A stretch of DNA of 5,077 nucleotides from JAUWCW01 sp030609125 [NCBI: Candidatus Rokuibacteriota bacterium] (GTDB taxonomy: Bacteria > JAUVQV01), in NCBI GenBank assembly GCA_030609125.1, contig JAUWCW010000176.1:1-5077 (forward strand). Reading direction: 5' to 3'. The notes under the pieces were generated by a model that did not search any database, was not told the DNA's origin, and saw only the letters and a program-made list of their open reading frames with translations. This document shows, one piece after another, positions 1 to 4,744 of this stretch (within the stretch, counting starts at the first letter, position 1; the number at the start of each line of letters is the position of its first letter). A program made the position numbers and the translations under genes.

Positions 1-156
1 TGGTACGAGGCGCTTCTGGGACTGAAGGCGCGCGCCGGTTTCGAAAGTGCCGCGGCCATGACGGTGCGGACTGCCGCCGAACTTTTTCCCCGCTCCCGGA
101 AGACGGCCCGGGCAGTCGCCGAGGGATGGCGGGCGGTCGGCATCGAGGCGGAATAG
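1..156 (+). CDS. M4 family (protealysin/thermolysin-like) metallopeptidase, C-terminal end only
   Basis: The window opens inside this gene; the last 51 codons are present, ending at TAG 154-156. The visible part reads WYEALLGL, then a helix with AAAMTVRTAAELFP, and ends in AVAEGWRAVGIEAE. This matches the closing helices of the M4 peptidase C-terminal domain, where thermolysin and protealysin show a W/YY-x-AL start, a run of small residues with A-x-LF/Y, and a final AV-x-x-AW-x-x-VGI. M4 enzymes are zinc endopeptidases. The catalytic HEXXH and the zinc-binding Glu lie upstream, outside the window, so activity cannot be judged. The strongest support is the neighbour: an emfourin-type inhibitor begins 4 bases after the stop, the known gene order for protealysin-like peptidases. 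Secretion or cytoplasmic location cannot be seen from this fragment. Confidence 0.82.
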   Translation, partial: WYEALLGLKARAGFESAAAMTVRTAAELFPRSRKTARAVAEGWRAVGIEAE

Positions 157-160
157 ATCC

Positions 161-457
161 GTGCGGGTCACTTTCAGGGAGTCCGGCGGCTTCGCGGGTC
201 TCGTGCGGGGCTGCGATCTCGACACCGAAAAGATGCCGCCCGGGGAGGCGGTGAAGCTCAGGGCTCTCGTCGAGAAGTGTGACCTCAACCAGGGAGGCGT
301 CCTGGCGGAGAGTGCGCGTGACGCCCTCGTCTACGAGGTCACCGTCGAGAGCGGGGGCACCCGGCGCAAGCTCCTTTTCGATGACCTGAGCATACCGCCC
401 TCGGCCGGGCCCCTGGTGGAGTATCTTGTCGAGCGCTCCACGCCTCAGGGGGCGTGA
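161..457 (+). CDS. Emfourin-type M4 peptidase inhibitor
   Basis: A small protein of 98 residues starting with GTG at 161, 4 bases after the upstream peptidase stop, and ending with TGA 455-457. The start is chosen because it puts the family's opening strand (MRVTFRESGGFAG) at the N-terminus. The ribosome site is weak (GAGG about 12 bases upstream), which suggests translation coupled to the peptidase gene. Visible family traits are SGGFAG at residues 8-13, an LD-x-x-x-MPP turn near 20-27, an LRALVEKCDL helix near 33-42, a central YEVTVESGGTRRKLLFDD hairpin near 58-75, and a closing IPPSAGPLVEYLVER helix. This is the layout of emfourin (protealysin inhibitor), a tight-binding inhibitor of M4 peptidases encoded beside its target. 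Inference: it holds the neighbouring peptidase in check inside the producing cell. There is no signal peptide, so it should be cytoplasmic. Confidence 0.82.
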   Translation: MRVTFRESGGFAGLVRGCDLDTEKMPPGEAVKLRALVEKCDLNQGGVLAESARDALVYEVTVESGGTRRKLLFDDLSIPPSAGPLVEYLVERSTPQGA

Positions 458-459
458 TG
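447..459 (+). promoter_or_regulatory. Ribosome binding site and TGATG stop/start overlap
   Basis: AGGGGG at 447-452 lies 4 bases before ATG 457, and the A of that ATG is the last base of the inhibitor stop TGA. This arrangement favours re-initiation by ribosomes finishing the inhibitor. It decides the start of the membrane protein at 457 rather than GTG 454. Confidence 0.7.
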
Positions 460-1734
460 GAGAAAACGGGAAGATTCATCACCGTGGCGGCGGCCCTGCT
501 TCTGGCCGGCGTCATCATCCAGGCGTGGCTCGGCAGCCGGGGCGGAATCGGCGGCGACCAGTACGTCCTTTTCGATCTCGGCCTCGACTACCTTGAGGAG
601 GGCGGGCTGAGCGCGGTGGGGAAGGGGATGTCCGGCGGTGGCTTCATCCCGGGATCGCTCCTTCAGCTTCTGATCGGCGTGCCCTTCTCCGTGTGGCGCG
701 ACTACCGCTCCCCGGTGGTTCTCATCGGGCTCTTTCACCTCCTCGCCGCCGTGGTGTCGACCCTGGCGGTGCGGCGGGCGGCGGGGCCGCGGGCGGCGCT
801 CTTCTTTCTCGCCCTCTGGTGGCTCTCGCCCTGGCGACTCTATCACTCCGGGATTCTCTGGGAGCCCGCCTACGTGGTTCTTCCGTCGGCCCTTCACCTG
901 GCGGCCTGCTGGGGGCTGCGGGAGAGGGCCGGGGCCCTCTGGTCGGCGCTTCTCGTCGCCACGCTCGTTCTGACATTCCAGCTTCACGGGTCCTTCCTCT
1001 TCCTCGTTGTGCTGACGGGGGTGCTTCTTTTCCGGAAGCTGATCCGGCTGCAGTGGGAGGGGGGGCTTCTCGGCGCCGCTGTCGGGGGGCTGACTCTGAT
1101 CCCCACGATGGCGGCCTTTTCCGCCGGGACGCTCCCCTCGCCGGCACCGTCGAATTCTTTCATCGGCTACGGACTGGTCACCGTGGCGCCGCTGATAAAG
1201 AGCTTCGTGTACTGGTTTCGCCTCGGATCCCTCGATATCGGAAGACGTCTCAAGGGAGTGGTTTTTCTCGAGGAGGGGTGGGCCGGCGCCGGCTCCCTGA
1301 GCATCTTCGTAAAGGGCGCCGCCGCGGCGCTCGTTCTCCTTGCCGCGGCGTCGATCCTGATAGCCCTGGCGGCGACGTGGTGGTGCTTCCGCCGTGACCG
1401 CCGGGGGGAGGGAAGGGCCGCCGGCTGGCTCTGGCTGCGCTCGTACGCGATGGCCGGGTTCGCCTCCCTTCTCATCTCCAGCGCTCTCTCGCCGGTGACC
1501 ATCCAGTCCTGGCACGTGCTGATCGTGCTGCCGGCGGCCTGCCTCCCCGTGGCCCTGTGGCTCGACGATCTGTGGCCTCCCGCAAGGGCCTGGCTGCGCT
1601 GGGCGCTGTTTCTCTTTCTGGTCCTGCGTCTGCCGCAGATGATTGTTGTGGGGACGGGGCACGAGGCGTACCGGCTCGACCCGAACATCGAATCGAAACT
1701 CCAGGAGCGCCAGAAGACGCTCCTGCCCAGATAG
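457..1734 (+). CDS. Polytopic inner-membrane protein, possible GT-C-fold glycosyltransferase
   Basis: The ATG at 457 overlaps the inhibitor stop (TGATG) and has AGGGGG at 447-452 with 4-base spacing. An in-frame GTG at 454 would lie almost on the ribosome site, so ATG is preferred, giving 425 residues. I count about 10-12 hydrophobic segments, near residues 6-25, 64-79, 86-105, 112-125, 138-153, 161-193 (probably two), 203-222, 284-308, 330-345, 353-369 and 380-397. After the first helix comes a loop with GGDQYVLFDLGLDYLEEG (33-50), then SGGGFIPGSLLQLL (59-72); WEP at 135-137 follows a short helix, and a polar tail (400-425) ends the protein. An acidic residue in the first external loop plus many helices resembles GT-C enzymes that use polyprenyl-phosphate sugars (ArnT/PMT type). 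I cannot confirm that fold, and the function is unknown. It is co-transcribed with a peptidase and its inhibitor, so a polytopic partner of that system is an alternative. Confidence 0.75.
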   Translation: MEKTGRFITVAAALLLAGVIIQAWLGSRGGIGGDQYVLFDLGLDYLEEGGLSAVGKGMSGGGFIPGSLLQLLIGVPFSVWRDYRSPVVLIGLFHLLAAVVSTLAVRRAAGPRAALFFLALWWLSPWRLYHSGILWEPAYVVLPSALHLAACWGLRERAGALWSALLVATLVLTFQLHGSFLFLVVLTGVLLFRKLIRLQWEGGLLGAAVGGLTLIPTMAAFSAGTLPSPAPSNSFIGYGLVTVAPLIKSFVYWFRLGSLDIGRRLKGVVFLEEGWAGAGSLSIFVKGAAAALVLLAAASILIALAATWWCFRRDRRGEGRAAGWLWLRSYAMAGFASLLISSALSPVTIQSWHVLIVLPAACLPVALWLDDLWPPARAWLRWALFLFLVLRLPQMIVVGTGHEAYRLDPNIESKLQERQKTLLPR

Positions 1735-1751
1735 ATCGTGACGGACACCGG
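1735..1751. other. Convergent intergenic gap of 17 bases
   Basis: This short gap separates the plus-strand membrane-protein stop (TAG, ending at 1734) from the minus-strand radical SAM stop (at 1752-1754). I see no GC-rich hairpin followed by a T run on either strand. Termination may therefore be Rho-dependent or lie inside the facing gene, and the two transcripts may overlap. Confidence 0.8.
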
Positions 1752-2828
1752 CTATTCAGCGATCGCCGCCGCGTCGAGACAGCGGGCAAGGCCCGCCGTC
1801 GAGCCCGGCGAGCGGCCGAGGGAGCTTCTCCAGACCTCGGGGCTCTCCATGCAGAGATAGACCTCCGCGTGCCTGTCCCGCCGCCTGATGTCACGGTACA
1901 CCCGCCGGTACATCTCTTCCCTCAGGGGGCGGAAGTACCGGAGCTTTCCGTCCAGGCCGGGGACGAGCTCTCCCAGGGGGAGGTGGCTGCCGGGGAAGCG
2001 TCTTCTGATGATGGCGTCCAGGGCGGGCGGGTAGCGCAGTGACCCGAGGCTGATCCAGGCGATGTCCCCCTCGCGAAGGTGGTCGTAGATCGCCTCTACC
2101 GCCCGGCTGTAGGATCTCTCCCACCCGGGAAAACGCACCAGGGGGTCGAAGTGAAGGCCGATCCGGTAGCCGGCCCGGCGTCCCTCGGCGGCGGCCCGAA
2201 GCCTTGCGGTGAGCGGCGGCGCACCCTTTTCGTCCGCCCGCACCACTTCCTCCGCATTGACGGACCAGGAGAGTATGACCCGGCCGCGGGGGTCGATGTC
2301 GAGCAGACTCTCGACGAAGGTCGTCTTCGTCTTGAGTTCCAGAACGGCCTCGGGCCTCCGGAGAACGCGGGGCACCAGTTCCCGCGCCATGTCGGTGAGC
2401 GGCTCCAGGGCAAGGCTGTCGGCGAGCTCGCCCGTGCCCAGGCGCACGACCCGCCCCGGGTGCTTTGCGATCAGCTCGTCAAGCTCCCGGAGAGCATCTT
2501 CCCAGTCGGCGTGTACCACGAGACAGGGCTGATTGAGATAGAGCTGGAGGATGCAGTAGGTGCAGTCCAGGGGGCATCCCGTCACCAGGTTCAGAACACG
2601 ATACCCGCAGCAGACGTAGGATGAGGTGCCGGGGCACCGCTTCAGGAGCCTGCCTTTGCGGGGAGTGATGAAGACGGTGTCTTTCGAATGCCCCTCGTCT
2701 CCGGGATCGACGGAGGGTCTGGCGGCGGTGACGACGGGGACGCCGGGACATTTTTCGACAACGGTCCGGGCCACGCTGCTGCCGGCGGCTTCCGGGTGGA
2801 TGGTGATCTTCCGGATGGGAAATCTCAT
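1752..2828 (-). CDS. SPL-family (spore photoproduct lyase-like) radical SAM protein
   Basis: The protein has 358 residues. The cluster motif CPLDCTYC at residues 85-92 is C85-X3-C89-X2-C92, the radical SAM signature that binds a [4Fe-4S] cluster and S-adenosylmethionine. It is preceded by YVCCGYRVLNLVTG and followed by LYLNQPC. Further SPL-family blocks are GTGELADSLALEPL (131-144), LELKTKT (163-169), LSWSVNAEEV (186-195), IGLHFDPL (223-230), WISLGSLRYPP (258-268) and VYLCMESPEVW (323-333). True spore photoproduct lyase repairs UV thymine dimers in spores using a cysteine hydrogen donor about 43 residues past the cluster. That region here is GTGELADSL, with no cysteine, so true SPL activity is doubtful and the substrate is unknown. 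Other cysteines are at 27, 65, 73, 74, 102, 326 and 350. Its ATG overlaps the ParB-like stop by ATGA, and GAGG sits only 2 bases from the start, so translation probably depends on coupling. The length is normal for the family. Confidence 0.85.
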   Translation of the reverse strand: MRFPIRKITIHPEAAGSSVARTVVEKCPGVPVVTAARPSVDPGDEGHSKDTVFITPRKGRLLKRCPGTSSYVCCGYRVLNLVTGCPLDCTYCILQLYLNQPCLVVHADWEDALRELDELIAKHPGRVVRLGTGELADSLALEPLTDMARELVPRVLRRPEAVLELKTKTTFVESLLDIDPRGRVILSWSVNAEEVVRADEKGAPPLTARLRAAAEGRRAGYRIGLHFDPLVRFPGWERSYSRAVEAIYDHLREGDIAWISLGSLRYPPALDAIIRRRFPGSHLPLGELVPGLDGKLRYFRPLREEMYRRVYRDIRRRDRHAEVYLCMESPEVWRSSLGRSPGSTAGLARCLDAAAIAE

Positions 2829-3787
2829 TTCCTCGGCGGCCGCTTCCCGGGCTCCATGAGGAGTTGAAAGGAGTCCTCCCGGCCGAGACGCTCCAGGCGG
2901 ACGAGGGCCTCCCCGTACTCCTTCTCACCGGAGGCGGAGAAGCGCACGTGAAGCTCGCCTTTTTCGAAAAAGGGGTGCGTTGTCACCTGGAAGCCGGGTG
3001 GGAGCCTGAGACGGCGGAGCAGACGCTGGAAGGCGCGTCTGCGGGCGGCGAGAGACGGGAAGCGGCGCTCCCTGAGGACCTGCAGGGCCGAAGCGCCGAA
3101 CTGGCCGTGGCGCCTGCGGGCCGCCCGGGAGACGGAGGCGAGAAGGGCGGGGACGGACGTTTCGTCCCGCACGGAGATGTCGGCGACGAGACGGGCCCAC
3201 TCCCGCTGCCGGCCGACGCTCAGGGACGCCTTCTTGAGAAAGCGGAAGGCGGAGCGACGCTCGCTTTCCCCGAGAGTCGCGAGATAGACCGCTGTTCCCA
3301 GAGTGATGGCGCCGTCCGCCAGGAGGTCGAGCATCGTGTCCGGAAGGTGAGCGACGGAAAGGTACGCTTCAAAGCCTCCCTCTCTGCGAGGCAGCCCGAG
3401 AAGGGGGAAATACCCGCTGACGATCTTCTGCGGCGAGAGACCCAGGTCGGCAAGCTGTCTCAGGGCCGTGCATCCCTCGGCGGGATTCAGGTTCCTGAAG
3501 GCACGGTTTTCGTGAAAGTTTCTCGACCAGGCCTGGAAGGGGGAAATCTCGTCCTCACCAAAGATTTGGGCCTCGACGTGCTTTCGGCCGAGCCGGCGCA
3601 GAGCCTGCAGGCGCCGGGCACCCCTGATGACGATGTAACGGCCTCCCTTGTTCAACAATTCGGGGGGATCGAGAAGGCCCACTTTTTCGATGGAAGCGGT
3701 GAGCTCCTCGAGGCCGCCTCCCCGGGAGAACGAAAAGCGCCGGTTCCGCCAGGCTACCCGGCTCAACGGAACAGCCGCCCTCTTCAC
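2825..3787 (-). CDS. ParB-like protein (ParB/Srx N-terminal domain, KorB-like middle region)
   Basis: The start is placed at GTG 3787-3785, giving 320 residues. This gives a 4-base GTGA overlap with the upstream stop and a GGGAGG ribosome site at 3800-3795 with 7-base spacing. A start at 3874 would overlap the glycosyltransferase by 91 bases and add a low-complexity leader. Residues 25-75 match the ParB N-domain: LEELTASIEKVGLLDPPEL, then YIVIRGARRLQALRRLG. The first CTP-pocket motif is GARR (56-59) where ParB usually has GERR. The next motif, ENRAFRNLNPAE (93-104), keeps the EN-x-x-x-R-x-x-NP-x-E pattern. Residues 105-180 resemble the ParB/KorB helix-turn-helix region, including LADLGLSPQKIV and LPDTMLDLLADGAITLGTAVYLATL. 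The C-terminal third is Arg-rich and not recognised. ParB proteins bind DNA and act as CTP-dependent clamps. No parA is adjacent, so a role in segregation is unsupported; a regulator or DNA-loading partner for the SPL-like protein is a guess. Confidence 0.8.
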   Translation of the reverse strand: MKRAAVPLSRVAWRNRRFSFSRGGGLEELTASIEKVGLLDPPELLNKGGRYIVIRGARRLQALRRLGRKHVEAQIFGEDEISPFQAWSRNFHENRAFRNLNPAEGCTALRQLADLGLSPQKIVSGYFPLLGLPRREGGFEAYLSVAHLPDTMLDLLADGAITLGTAVYLATLGESERRSAFRFLKKASLSVGRQREWARLVADISVRDETSVPALLASVSRAARRRHGQFGASALQVLRERRFPSLAARRRAFQRLLRRLRLPPGFQVTTHPFFEKGELHVRFSASGEKEYGEALVRLERLGREDSFQLLMEPGKRPPRK

Positions 3788-4620
3788 GGCGCCGCCTCCC
3801 GGGCAAGCTCCAGGTATCCTTCCGCCTCTTCCTCCCGGCCGCGGCGGCGGCTCCCCTCGGCGAGAATCCTGCATTTCTCTTCCAGCACGGCCCGGACCTC
3901 GCCCGCCTCTTCCGCGCTGAGACCCCCGTTGGCCGCTAGTGAGTGCAAGACTCTGACACGGAATCTATCGAGGCCCCAGATGGTTCTGGTCAGCTGATCG
4001 GGGTGCCCCCCACGCTTCACGACCAGCGGGCGCCTGATGAGATGGACGTCGTGCCTCCTCGCCAGGGCCAGCCAGAGGGCGTAGTCTTCACAGGCGGGGA
4101 GGGATTCGTCGAATCCTCCCGCCTCGTCGAAGACCGACCGCCGCAGGATGACCGATGAGGGGCTGATGAGACTCTCCCTGAGCAGCCTCATGAAGGCCCT
4201 CCCCTCCGCCTTGGCGTGCTTTTTCCGGGGGTTGACCCTCCTGCCGTTGCGGATCCATAGCTCCTCGGTATGGCAGACGGCGGCCTCGGGGAAGGTCCGC
4301 AGGTAGCTGAGCTGCACGGCGAGCTTCTCCGGCAGCCAGAGGTCGTCGGAGTCGAGAAAGGCCAGCAGTTCGCCTCCGGCGACGGCGGCACCGCTGTTGC
4401 GGGCCGCGCTGACGCCCCGGTTTTCCTGCCGGACAAGCCTGAGGCTGGCGGAATAGGGCTTGAGAGCGGCCACCGTATCGTCAGTGGAGCCGTCGTCGAC
4501 GACGATGAGCTCGAACTCGCCGCAGGTCTGGGAGACGACGGATTCCACTGCCTCCCGGACCATGCCTGACCGGTTGAAGGTGGGGATGATCACGGAGACG
4601 ATAGGCTTGCCGGAAGACAT
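3784..4620 (-). CDS. Family 2 glycosyltransferase (GT-A fold)
   Basis: This 278-residue protein transfers a sugar from a nucleotide-sugar donor to an unknown acceptor. It opens with VSVIIPTFNRSGMVREAVESVVSQT (8-32), the standard family 2 nucleotide-binding start. VDDGSTDDT is at 41-49, ENRGVSAARNSG at 66-77, and the metal-binding LDSDDLWLPEKL at 89-100. GGFDESLPACEDYALWLALA (168-187) carries the ED-Y-x-LW acceptor and catalytic-base block. There are no membrane helices, so it should be cytosolic or membrane-associated, as in O-antigen, capsule or protein glycosylation pathways. The C-terminal 60 residues are helical and charged (EEAGEVRAVLEEKCRILAEG and after). It begins the minus-strand operon and its stop overlaps the ParB-like start by 4 bases. 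ATG 4620-4618 has no strong ribosome site (a GAGAGA about 11 bases upstream only), but the family start pattern leaves little room for another choice. Confidence 0.92.
   Translation of the reverse strand: MSSGKPIVSVIIPTFNRSGMVREAVESVVSQTCGEFELIVVDDGSTDDTVAALKPYSASLRLVRQENRGVSAARNSGAAVAGGELLAFLDSDDLWLPEKLAVQLSYLRTFPEAAVCHTEELWIRNGRRVNPRKKHAKAEGRAFMRLLRESLISPSSVILRRSVFDEAGGFDESLPACEDYALWLALARRHDVHLIRRPLVVKRGGHPDQLTRTIWGLDRFRVRVLHSLAANGGLSAEEAGEVRAVLEEKCRILAEGSRRRGREEEAEGYLELAREAAP
3785..3800 (-). promoter_or_regulatory. Ribosome binding site that sets the ParB-like start
   Basis: On the minus strand GGGAGG (3800-3795) lies 7 bases before GTG (3787-3785), inside the last codons of the glycosyltransferase gene. 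The spacing is ideal. It supports a GTG start sharing GTGA with the glycosyltransferase stop. Confidence 0.75.
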
Positions 4621-4660
4621 ATTACGGGGTATCTCTCAGAGACTGCATGAAGTTTATCAG

Positions 4661-4683
4661 TTGTCAACAATGCCTGTTGAGAA
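4661..4683. repeat. Inverted repeat, 9-base arms, 5-base spacer
   Basis: TTGTCAACA (4661-4669) and TGTTGAGAA (4675-4683) are inverted copies differing at one of nine positions, separated by ATGCC. No T run follows on the minus strand and the stem is not GC-rich, so an intrinsic terminator is unlikely. It lies about 40-60 bases upstream of the glycosyltransferase start, a fitting place for an operator. Confidence 0.6.
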
Positions 4684-4709
4684 GGCCTGTAGATAACAAT
4701 ATTCATGGT

Positions 4710-4739
4710 GTAATATTAATATGTTGTGATACATATCAA
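4710..4739 (-). promoter_or_regulatory. Candidate promoter of the glycosyltransferase / ParB-like / radical SAM operon
   Basis: On the minus strand TTGATA (4739-4734, five of six to the -35 consensus) is followed after 18 bases by TATTAC (4715-4710, four of six to TATAAT). It would give a leader of roughly 80 bases and overlaps the dyad at 4722-4741. A perfect TTGACA (4667-4662, minus) also exists but has no acceptable -10 at 16-18 bases. This is a weak call made from consensus matching alone. Confidence 0.25.
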
Positions 4740-4741
4740 CA
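4722..4741. repeat. Second imperfect inverted repeat with the same half-site
   Basis: TGTTGTGATA (4722-4731) faces CATATCAACA (4732-4741). The TGTT/AACA and GATA/TATC parts pair if two extra bases in the left arm are looped out. It shares TGTTG/CAACA with the dyad at 4661-4683, suggesting two sites for one protein. It is also just downstream of the RACo-like stop on the minus strand, so a weak AU-rich terminator is possible. Confidence 0.45.
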
Positions 4742-4744
4742 GTT

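Larger units (their letters stand above)
4621..4744. promoter_or_regulatory. AT-rich intergenic region upstream of the glycosyltransferase operon, with TTATCAACA-like nonamers
   Basis: This 124-base gap lies between the glycosyltransferase start and the RACo-like stop, and its middle is strikingly AT-rich against GC-rich flanks. Nonamers close to TTATCAACA occur at 4661-4669 (+, one change), 4675-4683 (-, one change), 4688-4696 (-, TTATCTACA, one change) and 4733-4741 (+, ATATCAACA, one change). A looser one lies at 4722-4730 (-, ATCACAACA, two changes). An exact copy lies at 4765-4773 (-), inside the RACo-like coding end. A perfect 10-base palindrome ATATTAATAT is at 4713-4722. The nonamers are one or two bases from the DnaA box TTATCCACA, but they could equally be half-sites for an unknown regulator. 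No RNA gene is seen. Confidence 0.6.

Noticed and set aside
1321-1352. Direct repeat of GCCGCGGCG within the membrane protein gene
   Set aside because: Short, and explained by Ala-rich codons in a GC-rich transmembrane segment.
445-1662. Long minus-strand open frame of 405 codons opposite the membrane protein
   Set aside because: Its translation is low-complexity Arg/Pro/Glu/His-rich sequence with no domain; it is the antisense shadow of a clear membrane protein in GC-rich DNA.
1731-1775. GATCG ... CGATC as a terminator stem across the convergent gap
   Set aside because: Only 5 base pairs with a loop of about 20 bases and no T run.
2079-2624. Plus-strand open frame of 181 codons opposite the radical SAM gene
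   Set aside because: Shadow of the SPL-like gene; no family features.
3785-3874. Longer ParB-like start at ATG 3874
   Set aside because: It would overlap the glycosyltransferase by 91 bases and add a Gly/Pro/Arg-rich leader, while GTG 3787 has a well-spaced GGGAGG and a 4-base overlap.
2864-3997. Plus-strand open frame of 377 codons opposite the ParB-like gene
   Set aside because: No recognisable motif, and the opposite strand holds a coherent ParB-type domain with overlapping operon junctions.
4639-4667. Perfect TTGACA (minus strand, 4667-4662) as a promoter -35
   Set aside because: At 16-18 bases downstream the hexamers are CAGTCT, AGTCTC and GTCTCT, none like TATAAT; TTGACA here is better explained as part of the inverted repeat.
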